From Argyresthia goedartella (lineage: Eukaryota > Arthropoda > Insecta > Lepidoptera > Argyresthiidae): a stretch of DNA of 64,000 bases. Below are positions 9,523 to 19,589 of the stretch, in pieces. Position 1 is the first letter of the stretch. Each line of letters opens with the position of its first letter. The notes beneath the pieces are model-generated. The model searched no databases. It was given only the letters and a program-made list of their open reading frames with translations, and was not told the origin of the DNA. The stretch is from positions 34,846,703-34,910,702 of the forward strand of contig OX463822.1 of NCBI GenBank assembly GCA_949825045.1, given 5' to 3'. The position numbers and the translations under genes are program-made.

Positions 9523-9609
9523 CCATTTCTGTAGCGTGGAGCACATAACCTTTTGGTGACTACCAGATTTGCGAAGCTAACGTTGAATAAAATTACGTTT
9601 GTTCAAGAC

Positions 9610-11062
9610 ACCACAGGTAACTAGTCCGCTGCCTGACACAGTTCCTGCTGGCGGCGGCGCACTTGGCCGCGCTGTTGATCACGCTGTCGGCGGCTCACAG
9701 CGCCACGCGCCACCACAGGTAACTAGTCTGCTGCCTGACACAGTTCCTGCTGGCGGCGGCGCACTTGGCCGCGCTGTTGATCACGCTGTCGGCGGCTCAC
9801 AGCGCCACGCGCCACCACAGGTAACTAGTCTACTGCCTGACACAGTTCCTGCTGGCGGCGGCGCACTTGGCCGCGCTGTTGATCACGCTGTCGGCGGCTC
9901 ACAGCGCCACGCGCCACCACAGGTAACTAGTCTGCTGCCTGACACAGTTGCTACTGTAGGCGGCGCACTTGGCCGCGCTGTTGATCACGCTGTCGGCGGC
10001 TCACAGCGCCATGCGCCACCACAGGTAACTAGTCTGCTGCCTGACACAGTTGCTACTGGCGGCGGCGCACTTGGCCGCGCTGTTGATCACGCTGTCGGCG
10101 GCTCACAGCGCCACGCGCCACCACAGGTAACTAGTCTGCTGCCTGACACAGTTGCTACTGGCGGCGGCGCACTTGGCCGCGCTGTTGATCACGCTGTCGG
10201 CGGCTCACAGCGCCACGCGCCACCACAGGTAACTAGTCTGCTGCCTGACACAGTTGCTACTGGCGGCGGCGCACTTGGCCGCGCTGTTGATCACGCTGTC
10301 GGCGGCTCACAGCGCCACGCGCCACCACAGGTAACTAGTCTGCTGCCCGACACAGCTGCCGGCGGCGCACCTGGCCGCGCTGCTGCTCACGCTGTCGGCG
10401 GCTCACAGCGCCACGCGCCACCACAGGTAACTAGTCCGCTGCCTGACACAGGTGCCGGCGGCGCACCTGGCCGCGCTGCTGCTCACGCTGTCGGCGGCTC
10501 CCAGCGCCACGCGCCACCACAGGTAACTAGTCTGCTGCCCGACACAGCTGCCGGCGGCGCACCTGGCCGCGCTGCTGCTCACGCTGTCGGCGGCTCACAG
10601 CGCCACGCGCCACCACAGGTAACTAGTCTGCTGCCCGACACAGCTGCCGGCGGCGCACCTGACCGCGCTGCTGCTCACGCTGTCGGCGGCTCACAGCGCC
10701 ACGCGCCACCACAGGTAACTAGTCCGCTGCCTGACACAGCTGCCGGCGGCGCACCTAGCCGCGCTGCTGCTCACGCTGTCGGCGGCTCACAGCGCCACGC
10801 GCCACCACAGGTAACTAGTCCGCTGCCCGACACAGCTGCCGGCGGCGCACCTGGCCGCGCTGCTGCTCACGCTGTCGGCGGCTCACAGCGCCACGCGCCA
10901 CCACAGGTAACTAGTCTGCTGCCCGACACAGCTGCCGGCGGCGCACCTGGCCGCGCTGCTGCTCACGCTGTCGGCGGCTCACAGCGCCACGCGCCACCAC
11001 AGGTAACTAGTCCGCTGCCTGACACAGTTCCTGCTGGCGGCGGCGCACTTGGCCGCGCTTAA
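9610..11062 (+). repeat. Exon-derived satellite, right block (7 x 102 bp then 7 x 96 bp)
   Basis: GTAACT donors fall at 9617, 9719, 9821, 9923, 10025, 10127, 10229, 10331 (102-bp steps) and then 10427, 10523, 10619, 10715, 10811, 10907, 11003 (96-bp steps), with a final partial unit to about 11062. Long units read cagttcctgctggcggcggc or a variant; short units read cagctgccggcggc, so the 6-bp difference is at one place. Copies are nearly identical, pointing to recent homogenisation. Both lengths are multiples of three, so one frame is open for 487 codons by repetition alone. Confidence 0.95.
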
Positions 11063-11184
11063 GTTCCTCTTGACTGGCGGCAGTCAGCACCGAATATCCC
11101 TTTCGCCAAATGAAACGATTGGTCGTCGATCTCTGAAGAGCATCTGCGAGACTGATATAATAAGTGTGTTGTTTGTTGTTACAG

Positions 11185-11197
11185 GTACAAGGCGTAG
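11185..11197 (+). CDS. Tetraspanin terminal exon, coding part (RYKA stop)
   Basis: The acceptor ttgttgttacag ends at 11184. Joining g-tac-aag-gcg-tag to the phase-2 end of the 1772-1995 exon gives R-Y-K-A-stop, a short tetraspanin-like cytoplasmic tail. No other acceptor between the satellite and here gives as neat an ending. The join spans about 9.2 kb of intron filled by satellite and transposons. An alternative is that splicing goes to the coding-looking stretch at 11407-11727; transcript data would decide. The full visible protein would be 260 codons. Confidence 0.55.
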
Positions 11198-13100
11198 ATA
11201 GCCGGCCGGCGCGCGAGTGTGGGTGCGAGAGGCAGGCGCACACACACACATACGCAGAACATGGCGCGCACACACATGCAGCTCGGCCGATACTGACCGC
11301 CACTTACAGAGATCTCTTACAGTCCGTGCCTTGCTTCACTGGCCACCATGACACCAAGAAACCTTTGAGTAGCAATTGAATATTTTTGCACTGCATCTCT
11401 TCTCTCGAGAAGTTGCCGTTCAAGGATCTGATGAGCCACGAGCGGCGGGGCCGTTCGCGACCAGGCGCGGCTCGAACCATCTGTCAAGATATAAGAGACC
11501 TAATGAAGATTATGATAAAGAGATTCCTTCACCAGCCGCCACCAGCAGATCAAAAGTTATAAACATAACACAGGTGTGGTCAGTATGATCGACTCTGGTA
11601 ATCAGATGCTTCAGAATCTTTTGGTCACTTCGGATGGCTCCTACCCTCTACCCGTACAAGTTCGTAGCAGCGCCCAGCTGCAGACCATTAGTCGCCGCCG
11701 CCGCCGAGACCAGCTCATGATGAAGTAAGAATAGCTAATAAGTTTGGAGAGCTATTTTGTCACTCACATAATGTAGATATATTTATGAATATATCACTGC
11801 GATACGACAAATTATACACTTTTGCCCAGATAAAATCGACAGTTGTTGATGTTGTCTGATATGTGTACATATAAGTACAAAAGATATTCCCTCAGTGCCA
11901 TAACTGTGCATTTAATCGTTATCTGACTAGCATATGCTAGTTTGAGCTCACCAAACTAAATAAATCTTTGTATTTCGGTGACCAGACTGCTTTATTATAA
12001 TAGGTTATCGTAAAAGACAGGTTCGGGAGCCATTGTTTCAATTCAACGATGTTTTCCATTAGTTTATTTGTTCCTAACATCTGCACACACAAGACTGATT
12101 GGCATTTATTTAAATATTACTTTATACTAAACGAAATTATACAATTTCTGTGAGAGAATGTTGTGCATGCAGCTCTCTTCCTGTTGGCTGATGTTCATTC
12201 AACATTCAGGGTATGATGTATGGAGAGATTTTCCGAAATGGAAATACTCTTGATAACTGTTCGGAGTTGTTCGATACACATTCTACACGAGGACATTTAT
12301 ATAGATGAAGCAAGTCTTCATATATAGTTTAGTAAAATTAAACTTTAGTAAAAGTACCCTTTGCTATGTTTTCGGTATAAAAGAAATATATTTGTATGGC
12401 AACTATTAAGTTTGTGTATCTTGATGATGTACCTAAGTAGTACATACTTACATACTGAACCTAACTCTATGATGTAACCAAATGTGTGTTAAATGTGCAA
12501 GTCTTATAAATTGTATCCTTAGAATAGTTTGCTAAGCGTAAGCTAAATTGAATAGTGTCCGACAGATGTTTGGGTTAAACGCAATCGAAAAAGATAAAAT
12601 AATAAAATATTTTAATTTGAAACGATGGAATTACAAATGTCACCTTAATTAAGACACAACTAATCAAGGCTTGTAATATTAATCTACCTTAGAATGCCTG
12701 ACCCATTAGCATAGTCAAATAATATTCATGTTGTAGTTTATGTATTGATATTCACGAAATATATAAAATAAAGTAATTAAAATATTGTATGTATCATAAT
12801 GTGAAATATGAGATGATTTACTAACCAAAGAGCTACGGAATCTATAGAATTTATATTTAACAATAAGACTGTCGAATTGTTTTCTCATTTTCAAGTATTT
12901 TTACAAAAAGTATCAGTTTAATACTCTGTACTTTAAGCTCTCTCATTGCCATTATACCTTTTCTATTAACGATGGTTAGATTTTAAGTTAAGACTGATTT
13001 TCTATGACAAACAAAACGTATAAAAGTTAAGTTCATAATAATTTACCTTCTAAGTTAACCAGAGTACAAATGTGTAAGCGATATTGTGTTAGTACGGTAT
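11198..13100 (+). other. Putative tetraspanin 3' UTR and downstream DNA
   Basis: This follows the tag stop at 11195-11197. It includes a (ca)n stretch near 11235-11280, a coding-looking stretch (listed separately), and AT-rich DNA with several AATAAA-like signals (around 11957, 12590, 12768). I cannot choose the polyadenylation site. No transposon is recognised between 11.75 and 13.1 kb. Confidence 0.45.
11407..11727 (+). other. Coding-looking stretch after the tetraspanin stop
   Basis: Two frames look protein-like. One (to 11588) reads NHLSRYKRPNEDYDKEIPSP then SRSKVINIT. The other (about 11566-11727) reads GVVSMIDSGNQML, LLVTSDGSYPLPVQ and RRRRRDQLMMK-stop. They would join with a 2-nt shift near 11565. 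Base composition and codon choice resemble coding DNA more than the AT-rich flanks. It could be an alternative C-terminal exon, a relic of a longer tail, or part of another gene; I do not recognise the protein. Confidence 0.35.
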
Positions 13101-13102
13101 GA

Positions 13103-13127
13103 GTTTGTTTGTTTGTTTGTTTGTTTA
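13103..13127. repeat. (GTTT)n microsatellite
   Basis: About six gttt units in a row. No feature is attached. Confidence 0.9.
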
Positions 13128-13200
13128 TTCGTGTGTTGGTATTATTTCGACTGAGTCCTTGTTAGTTAAGTATGTCTCTTAGCTTTAGTGTATATAGTGA

Positions 13201-13870
13201 TGTGCTGGCCTGGCCACCATTGTCTTGTATCCTCATCACTGGATCCAAACATTACCTGCATATAGTGATGTGCCGGCTTGGCCATCACTGTCTTGTGTTG
13301 GCCAGGACCTCATCACTGGATCCAAACATTACCTGCATATAGTGATGTGCCGGCTTGGCCATCACTGTCTTGTGTTAGCCAGGACCTCATCACTGGATCC
13401 AAACATTACCTGCATATAGTGATGTGCCGGCTTGGCCATCACTGTCTTGTGTTGGCCAGGACCTCATCACTGGATCCAAACATTATCTGCATATAGTGAT
13501 GTGCCGGCTTGGCCATCACTGTCTTGTGATGGCCAGGACCTCATCACTGGATCCAAACATAATCTGCATATAGTGATGTGCCGGCTTGGCCATCACTGTC
13601 TTGTGTTGGCCAGGACCTCATCACTGGATCCAAACATTATCTGCATATAGTGATGTGCCGGCTTGGCCATCACTGTCTTGTGTTGGCCAGGACCTCATCA
13701 CTGGATCCAAAAATTACCTGCATATAGTGATGTGCCGGCTTGGCCATCACTGTCTTGTGTTGGCCAGGACCTCATCACTGGATCCAAACATTATCTGCAT
13801 ATAGTGATGTGCTCGCTTGGCCATCACTGTCTTGTGTTGGCCAGGACCTCACCACTGGATCCGAAGATTA
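13201..13870. repeat. 77-bp minisatellite with a BamHI site in every unit
   Basis: GGATCC occurs at 13241, 13318, 13395, 13472, 13549, 13626, 13703, 13780 and 13857, exactly 77 bp apart, so about 8.7 copies. The unit contains tagtgatgtgccggcttggc, catcactgtcttgtgttggc and aggacctcatcactggatcc. Outer copies are most diverged. As 77 is not a multiple of three, open frames seen in it shift from copy to copy and are artefacts. Confidence 0.95.
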
Positions 13871-14084
13871 TGCACTGATTTATCTGAAAATAGGTATAGT
13901 GCATTTACTATTAAGTTTATTCCGGTCTCTAGAGCAGGCTCCGGTTATTGACGGAATGATATTTTTCCCCATTGCATTATAAATCGAGCTCCATGTTCTA
14001 ATGAGTTTCACGCTTGCTTCTCACACAAGAGATGCATGAGGTAATTAATTTATCTTAAGTACATTATCGGACGTTCAGTGTTTC

Positions 14085-14255
14085 GGATGGCGCGTTAGGC
14101 TGTAGGTCCCGGCTACTATCGCTACATGTGGTAGTGGTCGTCAAACCCCTCCACCAACCCGCACTGAGCTAGCGTGGTGGAGTATGGCATAATCTTACTC
14201 GTATCCGGGTACTACTCGGGTATTGCTCGTGCCCCTCGGTGGGGACATTAATATT
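14085..14255. repeat. Interspersed repeat fragment
   Basis: The phrase accaacccgcactgagc followed by tagcgtggtgga matches, from memory, a motif found dispersed in many lepidopteran genomes as part of TE-derived repeats. No ends or duplication can be seen. The wider interval 13871-14870 holds no gene that I can support; a short ORF at 14518-14700 is unremarkable. Confidence 0.4.
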
Positions 14256-14870
14256 ATTTTTTATATATTATTATAAATTATAATGCAATGATTTAAAGTT
14301 TATTTCCGACAATATTATAATCATTTTCTGATGTTGACGTGATTTTCTTAGGATTTTATGTCGTAAAGACGTAATAACTCGTATGCTTCCGCCAATAATC
14401 GAATCCTTCTCTATAGACGGGACTAAACTCTAACAGTAAATGCACTGCACTACTAAAGCTTTTGTCCAGTAAGATGGAAACCGAACTAGCACTCGTCTAG
14501 AGGCACTGTGACACCCCATGAGATTGTTTAAAGAACGTCTTCGTACATCCGAGATGAGTGCAAGAGTCGCCTTGATCTTTCGGCCCTATGTGGCCGGTGT
14601 TATGGTGATCGACCATGCATCGTTCATATATGTATTAGACAGACTAATTAATGTACATAGGCGGCCAGCACGTAAGTCACTTGTGCTTCATTTAGCGTAG
14701 TAAGTAGGTATTGTATTTATTAACACGCCCCGGCCGCCCGCTGCAGGTGATATTCAACCTCACAAACGAAACTATTTTTGGCGCCAAATTATACTCAAAC
14801 ATTGAACTGATTTTCTTTTTAATTTAATTACAACTTGCTGCCTAAAGATTACGGCCCAAAAGAACACTAA

Positions 14871-15022
14871 CGGCCGGTTTCCTGGGCGCTGGTTAAGTTA
14901 ACAAATTGGTTAAACTGATTTCAGCCAATCATGTGCCGCTAATATTCAAAATAGCGGCACGTGATTGGCTGAAATCAGTTTAACCAATTTGTTAACTTAA
15001 CCAGCGCCCAAGAAACCGGCCG
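14871..15022. mobile_element. Foldback MITE, PIF/Harbinger-like, TAA duplication
   Basis: Arms 14870-14941 and 14952-15023 are 72 bp each and reverse-complementary with two mismatches, around a 10-nt loop (atattcaaaa). The ends read CGGCCGG...CCGGCCG, and TAA flanks at 14868-14870 and 15023-15025 fit the 3-bp TAA/TTA duplications of PIF/Harbinger elements. It has no coding capacity and would need a transposase in trans. Near-identity of the arms suggests it is young or maintained as a hairpin. Confidence 0.75.
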
Positions 15023-15025
15023 TAA

Positions 15026-16315
15026 GAGTTGTATGGTTGGAGTGTAGATAAGGGGGCGCCAAGGAAAAAAAAACTTAGAATTTTTTCTGCGTTTAGATAG
15101 CCTAGTTGTATACTTGACTTTATTGCCAATGCGTGTGCATATGCCTGCGGCTGCGGCCCGCGACATCCGGTGCCATAGTATATTCTTGTATCGTACTATA
15201 CTCCTCTATTGATTGTCACAAGTAATATTTTCAACACTAATAATAAATGTTTACAATGTGTGTATGCCTCTTATTTTACAACCATTTTACAATCAACAAT
15301 TATTGTATTACTAGAACCACAGATATCTCAACATAGGAGATAGGGCGTTCAGCCTATTTTGTATGCAAACCGACTGTCGCAAGCTGAATTCACGCACACA
15401 ACGTATCATTAAATAAACACAACGAACACGCACACATAATAACCACTTAGACATTTATCCCTACTCTCGTATTGGTAAACATAGGCAAAGCAGATTCGTG
15501 GCAGTATAGATTCGTGCGCATGAGGCGCACATTGTTTCATTAAGCATGCACGCACACAGCAGCAATCGCATGAATATGTGGGGGCATGAATATGTCGATA
15601 AAAGGTTATCGATAGTTATGTCTTTCGCGAATTATCTTCTAGAACAGTAAAATTTGACCTGGGAGACAATTTAGATCGGGTTATTCATTAGTGTTTTATA
15701 TTGTGTTAAAAACTATTTAGACTGTGTACGTGAAAAGACAAGTAAAATAAAACTCTTATTTAACAGTCAAGAAAAGTATTTATTATTGTAACACATTGTC
15801 GCATAGCAGTCAGAAACTACATAGGTGTTGCCGAAAATACATACATTTTATTACTCAAAATAAGTACATTTTAAGATACTCAGTGATACACAATATTTTC
15901 TTAAAAATAAGCAGAGCATATTGTATTCACTGGCCACCAAAAAGGTCCTCTAGCTGTTGCTGTAATTCATTTTTCTTTTATTTCCGAATTGTATAGGACT
16001 TAAAATCAAAAAATTGCATTGAAAAAATGAAAATAGTCATGTGCACTTAACGTGCTCTCTGAGGCACGGGGATGACCAGAAAATGGTCACCCATTATAAG
16101 CAGCAGTTGCTTAACCAGAGTGATTGTGTGTACTCTCGTTTACCAGCTGAGTTTTAAGGTTTAATTCTGTAACTCGAACTTTCATATAGGCGTACTTACA
16201 TTTTTTCGATACAGGCTAAGTCGATAAAGCGTAGATCACTAATCTACCACAGCGTGGCACCCATGTGGCACCGCTCGCGTCATGGACATTAAATTTATTT
16301 CCTGTCTCTCTCGCT
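15026..16315. other. Non-coding stretch before the BEL element
   Basis: AT-rich sequence with no supported gene. A short segment (16084-16130) resembles 5S rRNA on the minus strand and is listed separately. A small palindromic motif tcgataaaaggttatcga occurs at about 15596-15614. Confidence 0.5.
16084..16130 (-). repeat. 5S-rRNA-like fragment (possible SINE3 head)
   Basis: The minus strand reads ggttaagcaactgctg then ataatgggtgacc, which resembles the 3' half of eukaryotic 5S rRNA (gttaagcaacgt ... atgggtgacc). Only about 45 bp match and there are several differences, so it is not a functional 5S gene. It may derive from a 5S-headed SINE. Confidence 0.4.
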
Positions 16316-16320
16316 AGTAG

Positions 16321-16883
16321 TGTTTAATTCCACGCCTCAACCGAACGTCGTGGAATCTTGAGGGGCTGGGTTTTTGCCAGCACGGGAGAGAAAATGTTGA
16401 TTGTTACTTTACCTTGTCGTCGCAGACCGGAAATCGAAAGCTCGATTCGAGGCAGGAATGCGGGATAGGGGCACAAGTTTGGGTAGGATAGGGACTGAAT
16501 CTCACTATTCGCTGCCCGACGCTGTCGCCGGCGTGCTGCCTGCTGACACGAGGAGTCGCCGTCCGATACGACGATGTCCAATCACAACACGGATCACTCA
16601 ACCGCTGACGCGAATCTACTTATTTCCCGACGATGTTGATGATTAAGCACTCCGACCAGGCCCGACGCCTGTATTAGACAATTGTTACACCGAAATACAA
16701 TCAATGGCCCGACGCCTGAGCAGACATGTTTTTTCTCCCGACGAGAAAAAGATAACCTCCAATTTTTCATCTCGTTAGTACGAGTGACAGCTGCGGTTCC
16801 GTTTTCGCTAGTGATGTCCCGATTTCTCGCGGTCGATCCGCGCAACAAAAAACCGGTGCGTTCCGAAGCATAAATATTAAACA
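16321..16883 (-). repeat. BEL/Pao 3' LTR
   Basis: Starts tgtttaattccacg and ends ataaatattaaaca on the + strand. It is paired with 23414-23975. The element's inside begins at 16884. Confidence 0.95.
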
Positions 16884-16914
16884 GTCACCCGCCCGGACAG
16901 GCCCGAACCTGTCC

Positions 16915-18252
16915 CTAATCAATAGGAAGGCGAGAAAGTGTTGCGACCGCTCTCTTGAGGACCGAGTCCCCCACCTTGACTTCTGCTGATCGAGGCGTGC
17001 CATCCCGACCCGGGTACAAATTGACGATCCGTCCTCGTCTCCATCTCAATGATGGCAGGTTCGCATCCTTAATCAGCACCAAATCACCGACTTGAGGGGG
17101 GCTCGTCCGGTCAGTCCACTTAAGGCGCTGCTGTAAGATGTGCAAGTACTCAAGGGACCACCGTTTCCAAAAATCTTGAGCCATCTGCTGCAACATCTGC
17201 CACCTAGTTAACCGACTTAACTTAACATCACCGAATGGGTATTCTGGCAGGGCGTTAAGGGGCTGACCTATCAGGAAGTGACCCGGCGTCAACGCTTCCA
17301 AATCATTTGGATCCGAACTGAGCGGGCACAATGGACGCGAGTTCAGTGTGATTTCAATTTTACAGAACAGCGTCGCAAGCTCTTCAAAGCGTAGAGAGGT
17401 CTCACCGATGATCCTTGTCAGGTGCGACTTAGCCGATTTAACCGCAGCCTCAAAAATTCCTCCCCAATGAGGACATCCCGGCGGACTGAAAACCCATTCA
17501 ATCCCTCGTCGGGAGCAAGCCGTACCGATGGCATCCTGGTTACCGTTCAGAAATTGAGTGACCTCCTGCAGATATCGCCTGGCTCCGACAAAATTTGTGC
17601 CGTTGTCCGAACGGATTAATGTCGGGAGGCCCCTTCGTGAGACGAACCGATCTAGACATGCGATAAATGCCTCTGTAGTGAGGTCACTGACCACCTCCAA
17701 GTGGACTGCCTTCGTGGCCAAGCACACGAAGACGCACAGGTATGCCTTCACTAATCTGGCGTTCCGTAGCTGTGAAGACTTGACCATGAATGGTCCCGCG
17801 AAATCCGTTCCGACACCCGCAAAGGGCCGGATTTCGTTAACCCTATCCGAGGGCAAATCGCCCATCTGGGGCTGCATCGTAGCCGCCTTGGCCCGATAAC
17901 AAGGCAGGCACCGAAATACGACGCTACGCACTAAGCGTCTTCCCGATAGAATCCAGAACTCGCGCTGGAGAAACGCCATCAAGGCGTGGCATCCGATATG
18001 CCCATTCCGAATGTGTCGATCCTGTATCAACAGTTCGACCAACTTCCCTTTCCTAGGGAGTAACAACGGGTGGCGAGCCGCATAAGGCAGGTTGGCATTC
18101 CGCAGCCGACCTCCTACCCTCAGCAATCCTTGAGGGTCAATAAACGGGTTGAGCCGAGCCACAGCTCCCTTCAGTTGGACGCGTCCGCGTCTCAGAATGT
18201 CCAATTCGGACTTAAAGTGCACCGTCTGCACGTTCCGTACCAATGCGAACAA
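16915..18252 (-). CDS. BEL/Pao integrase (open, pol C-terminus)
   Basis: The 445-residue open part of pol. The zinc-binding domain shows H80-x4-H85 and C115-x2-C118 (CLPCYR). The DDE core has D150 in GTDFAGPF, D216 in RSDNGTNFVGA and E268 in GGIFEAAVKSAK. The C-terminal DNA-binding part reads LTRWQMLQQMAQDFWKRW, QVGDLVLIKDANLP and ends LSRLPID, as usual for the BEL DUF5641 region. In the living element it is cut from the polyprotein, so its apparent start is only the first Met after a stop at 18265-18267. Confidence 0.9.
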   Translation of the reverse strand: MFALVRNVQTVHFKSELDILRRGRVQLKGAVARLNPFIDPQGLLRVGGRLRNANLPYAARHPLLLPRKGKLVELLIQDRHIRNGHIGCHALMAFLQREFWILSGRRLVRSVVFRCLPCYRAKAATMQPQMGDLPSDRVNEIRPFAGVGTDFAGPFMVKSSQLRNARLVKAYLCVFVCLATKAVHLEVVSDLTTEAFIACLDRFVSRRGLPTLIRSDNGTNFVGARRYLQEVTQFLNGNQDAIGTACSRRGIEWVFSPPGCPHWGGIFEAAVKSAKSHLTRIIGETSLRFEELATLFCKIEITLNSRPLCPLSSDPNDLEALTPGHFLIGQPLNALPEYPFGDVKLSRLTRWQMLQQMAQDFWKRWSLEYLHILQQRLKWTDRTSPPQVGDLVLIKDANLPSLRWRRGRIVNLYPGRDGTPRSAEVKVGDSVLKRAVATLSRLPID

Positions 18253-18267
18253 CGCATGGTTCCGTTA

Positions 18268-19589
18268 CCGTAGTGTCAGGACCTGTGTCCGCACCCGTTG
18301 CGCCTCAGAATTGCGACAATTCCGCGCAAATCGGCAGATCCAGGCGGTCACATTGACCAGCTTGTCGAGCGAGCTGTACCGTTACAGCAGGCTGAACTCC
18401 TCTTCCGGCTCTGGTTGCGTCGTACAGACACCGACTGTCAAAGCGCCGTTCGCCGTGGTAACGCGTGGACTCATTGGCCAATCCGATTCGGCTTGAGTCA
18501 ACCATTTTGGACCCCACCACAAGGGATGTCCAACCAACTCCGGAGCGTGACACCCACGAGACGCACAGTCTGCTGGGTTCATTTCCCCTGGAACATGTCT
18601 CCAGATTAAGGGAACCTCCGAATTCAAAATCTGCGAAACCCGATTCGCCACAAAAATCTCCAGCTTGTGAACTGAAGCCTTCAGCCAGCATAACACGATC
18701 TGGCTGTCCGTCCAAGCGTAGACCGTATCTTCCAACGCTATTGACCCACGAAGAACCGTCATCGTGTGGTTGAGCAGACGAGTCAGGAGAGCCGCTCCCG
18801 AAAGCTCTAACTTGGGAATGGTCAGGCGAGTGCGCAACGGCGCAACCTTGCTCTTGGCCATGACCAACCGCACATCAACCTCCCCCGAGGAGTCGACCGT
18901 ACGCAGATACACCGCAGCTCCGTAGCCCTTCTCCGAGGCATCGCAAAACCCATGCAGGGTGGCGGTGTATCGTTTGGTGGGGACCAACCTCCGTGGCAGT
19001 GAAATCCGATTGATGCCAGGGAGGGTCGAAAAGAACGAGTCCCACTCTGAGCTCAATGACCCGCCGATCGGGTCGTCCCATTTCAGCTCAGCAGACCACA
19101 ATTGCTGCATAAAACACTTGAGCTGAAATGTTACCGGGGTGATCCACCCGTTTGGATCAAATGTCCTAGCCGCTGTTGAAAGGACGTTCCGTTTCGTCCA
19201 GACCTTCGGGGAGTCCAACTCGACTCGATACGAAAACATGTCTGACACCGGCTGGTACTGGACGCCTAATACCGACAACATATTTGGATTTTCCAAATTT
19301 TCAAAAATGTGGGGATCCTGCTGGTAGTCATCCGGAAGACCAGTCAGTAACTCTGGAGAGTTCGACATCCATTTCCGGAGCTCGTAACCTCCACCCCGTA
19401 AGAGCTCAACTAGCTCGTCCCGTCGAGCGAGCGCCTCCTCTACGGAATCTGCACCGGTACAGATATCGTCCACGTAGAGATCCTGCTCCAGGATCGCTGC
19501 TCCTCTAGGGAAATTTAACCGTTCTCGATCCGCTAACTCCCGCAGAGTGCGAATCGCCAAATAAGGACTAGACCGTAGCCCGTACGTGT
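18268..19589 (-). pseudogene. BEL/Pao reverse transcriptase C-part and RNase H
   Basis: TYGLRSSPYLAIRTLRELAD leads to LYVDDICTGADS (catalytic YVDD), then the thumb (VLGVQYQPVSDMF, FDPNGWITPV) and RNase H (LHGFCDASEKGYGAAVYLR, KLELSGAALLTRL, VYAWTDSQIVLCWL, HVPGEMNPADCASRG). It ends in two in-frame TAA codons at 18384-18382 and 18267-18265, with a readable KLVNVTAWICRFARNC stretch between. Integrase follows in the same frame, so decay here is by point mutation. Confidence 0.88.

Larger units (their letters stand above)
2248..9609 (-). mobile_element. Copia (Ty1/copia) retrotransposon, internally deleted and nested
   Basis: The element lies on the minus strand. The 59-bp end 9551-9609 repeats 2248-2306, so the 3' LTR (2248 to about 2413) is complete and the 5' LTR is cut to its last 59 bp. 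The minus strand next to it reads ggttatgtgc, like the initiator-tRNA primer site of copia elements. Reading on: gag (9522 to 8761), then a LINE insertion, then a gag zinc knuckle and protease start (3770 to about 3450), a direct jump into the reverse transcriptase VDD region, and RNase H (3028 to 2612). Integrase and most of the RT are missing. It sits inside the tetraspanin satellite, with array units on both sides. It cannot transpose on its own. Confidence 0.85.

Noticed and set aside
9599..11062. A 487-codon plus-strand open frame of repeated 32/34-residue units
   Set aside because: It is the +1 frame of the exon-derived satellite; it is open only because the units are multiples of three and lack stops. 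It begins in the copia LTR and has no start context. The true exon frame of these units has TAA in each copy.
1996..11062. A CRISPR-like array
   Set aside because: Units are head-to-tail copies of one sequence without unique spacers, in a eukaryotic intron.
13225..13982. Series of overlapping 60-80 codon ORFs
   Set aside because: Produced by the 77-bp minisatellite; frames shift with each unit.
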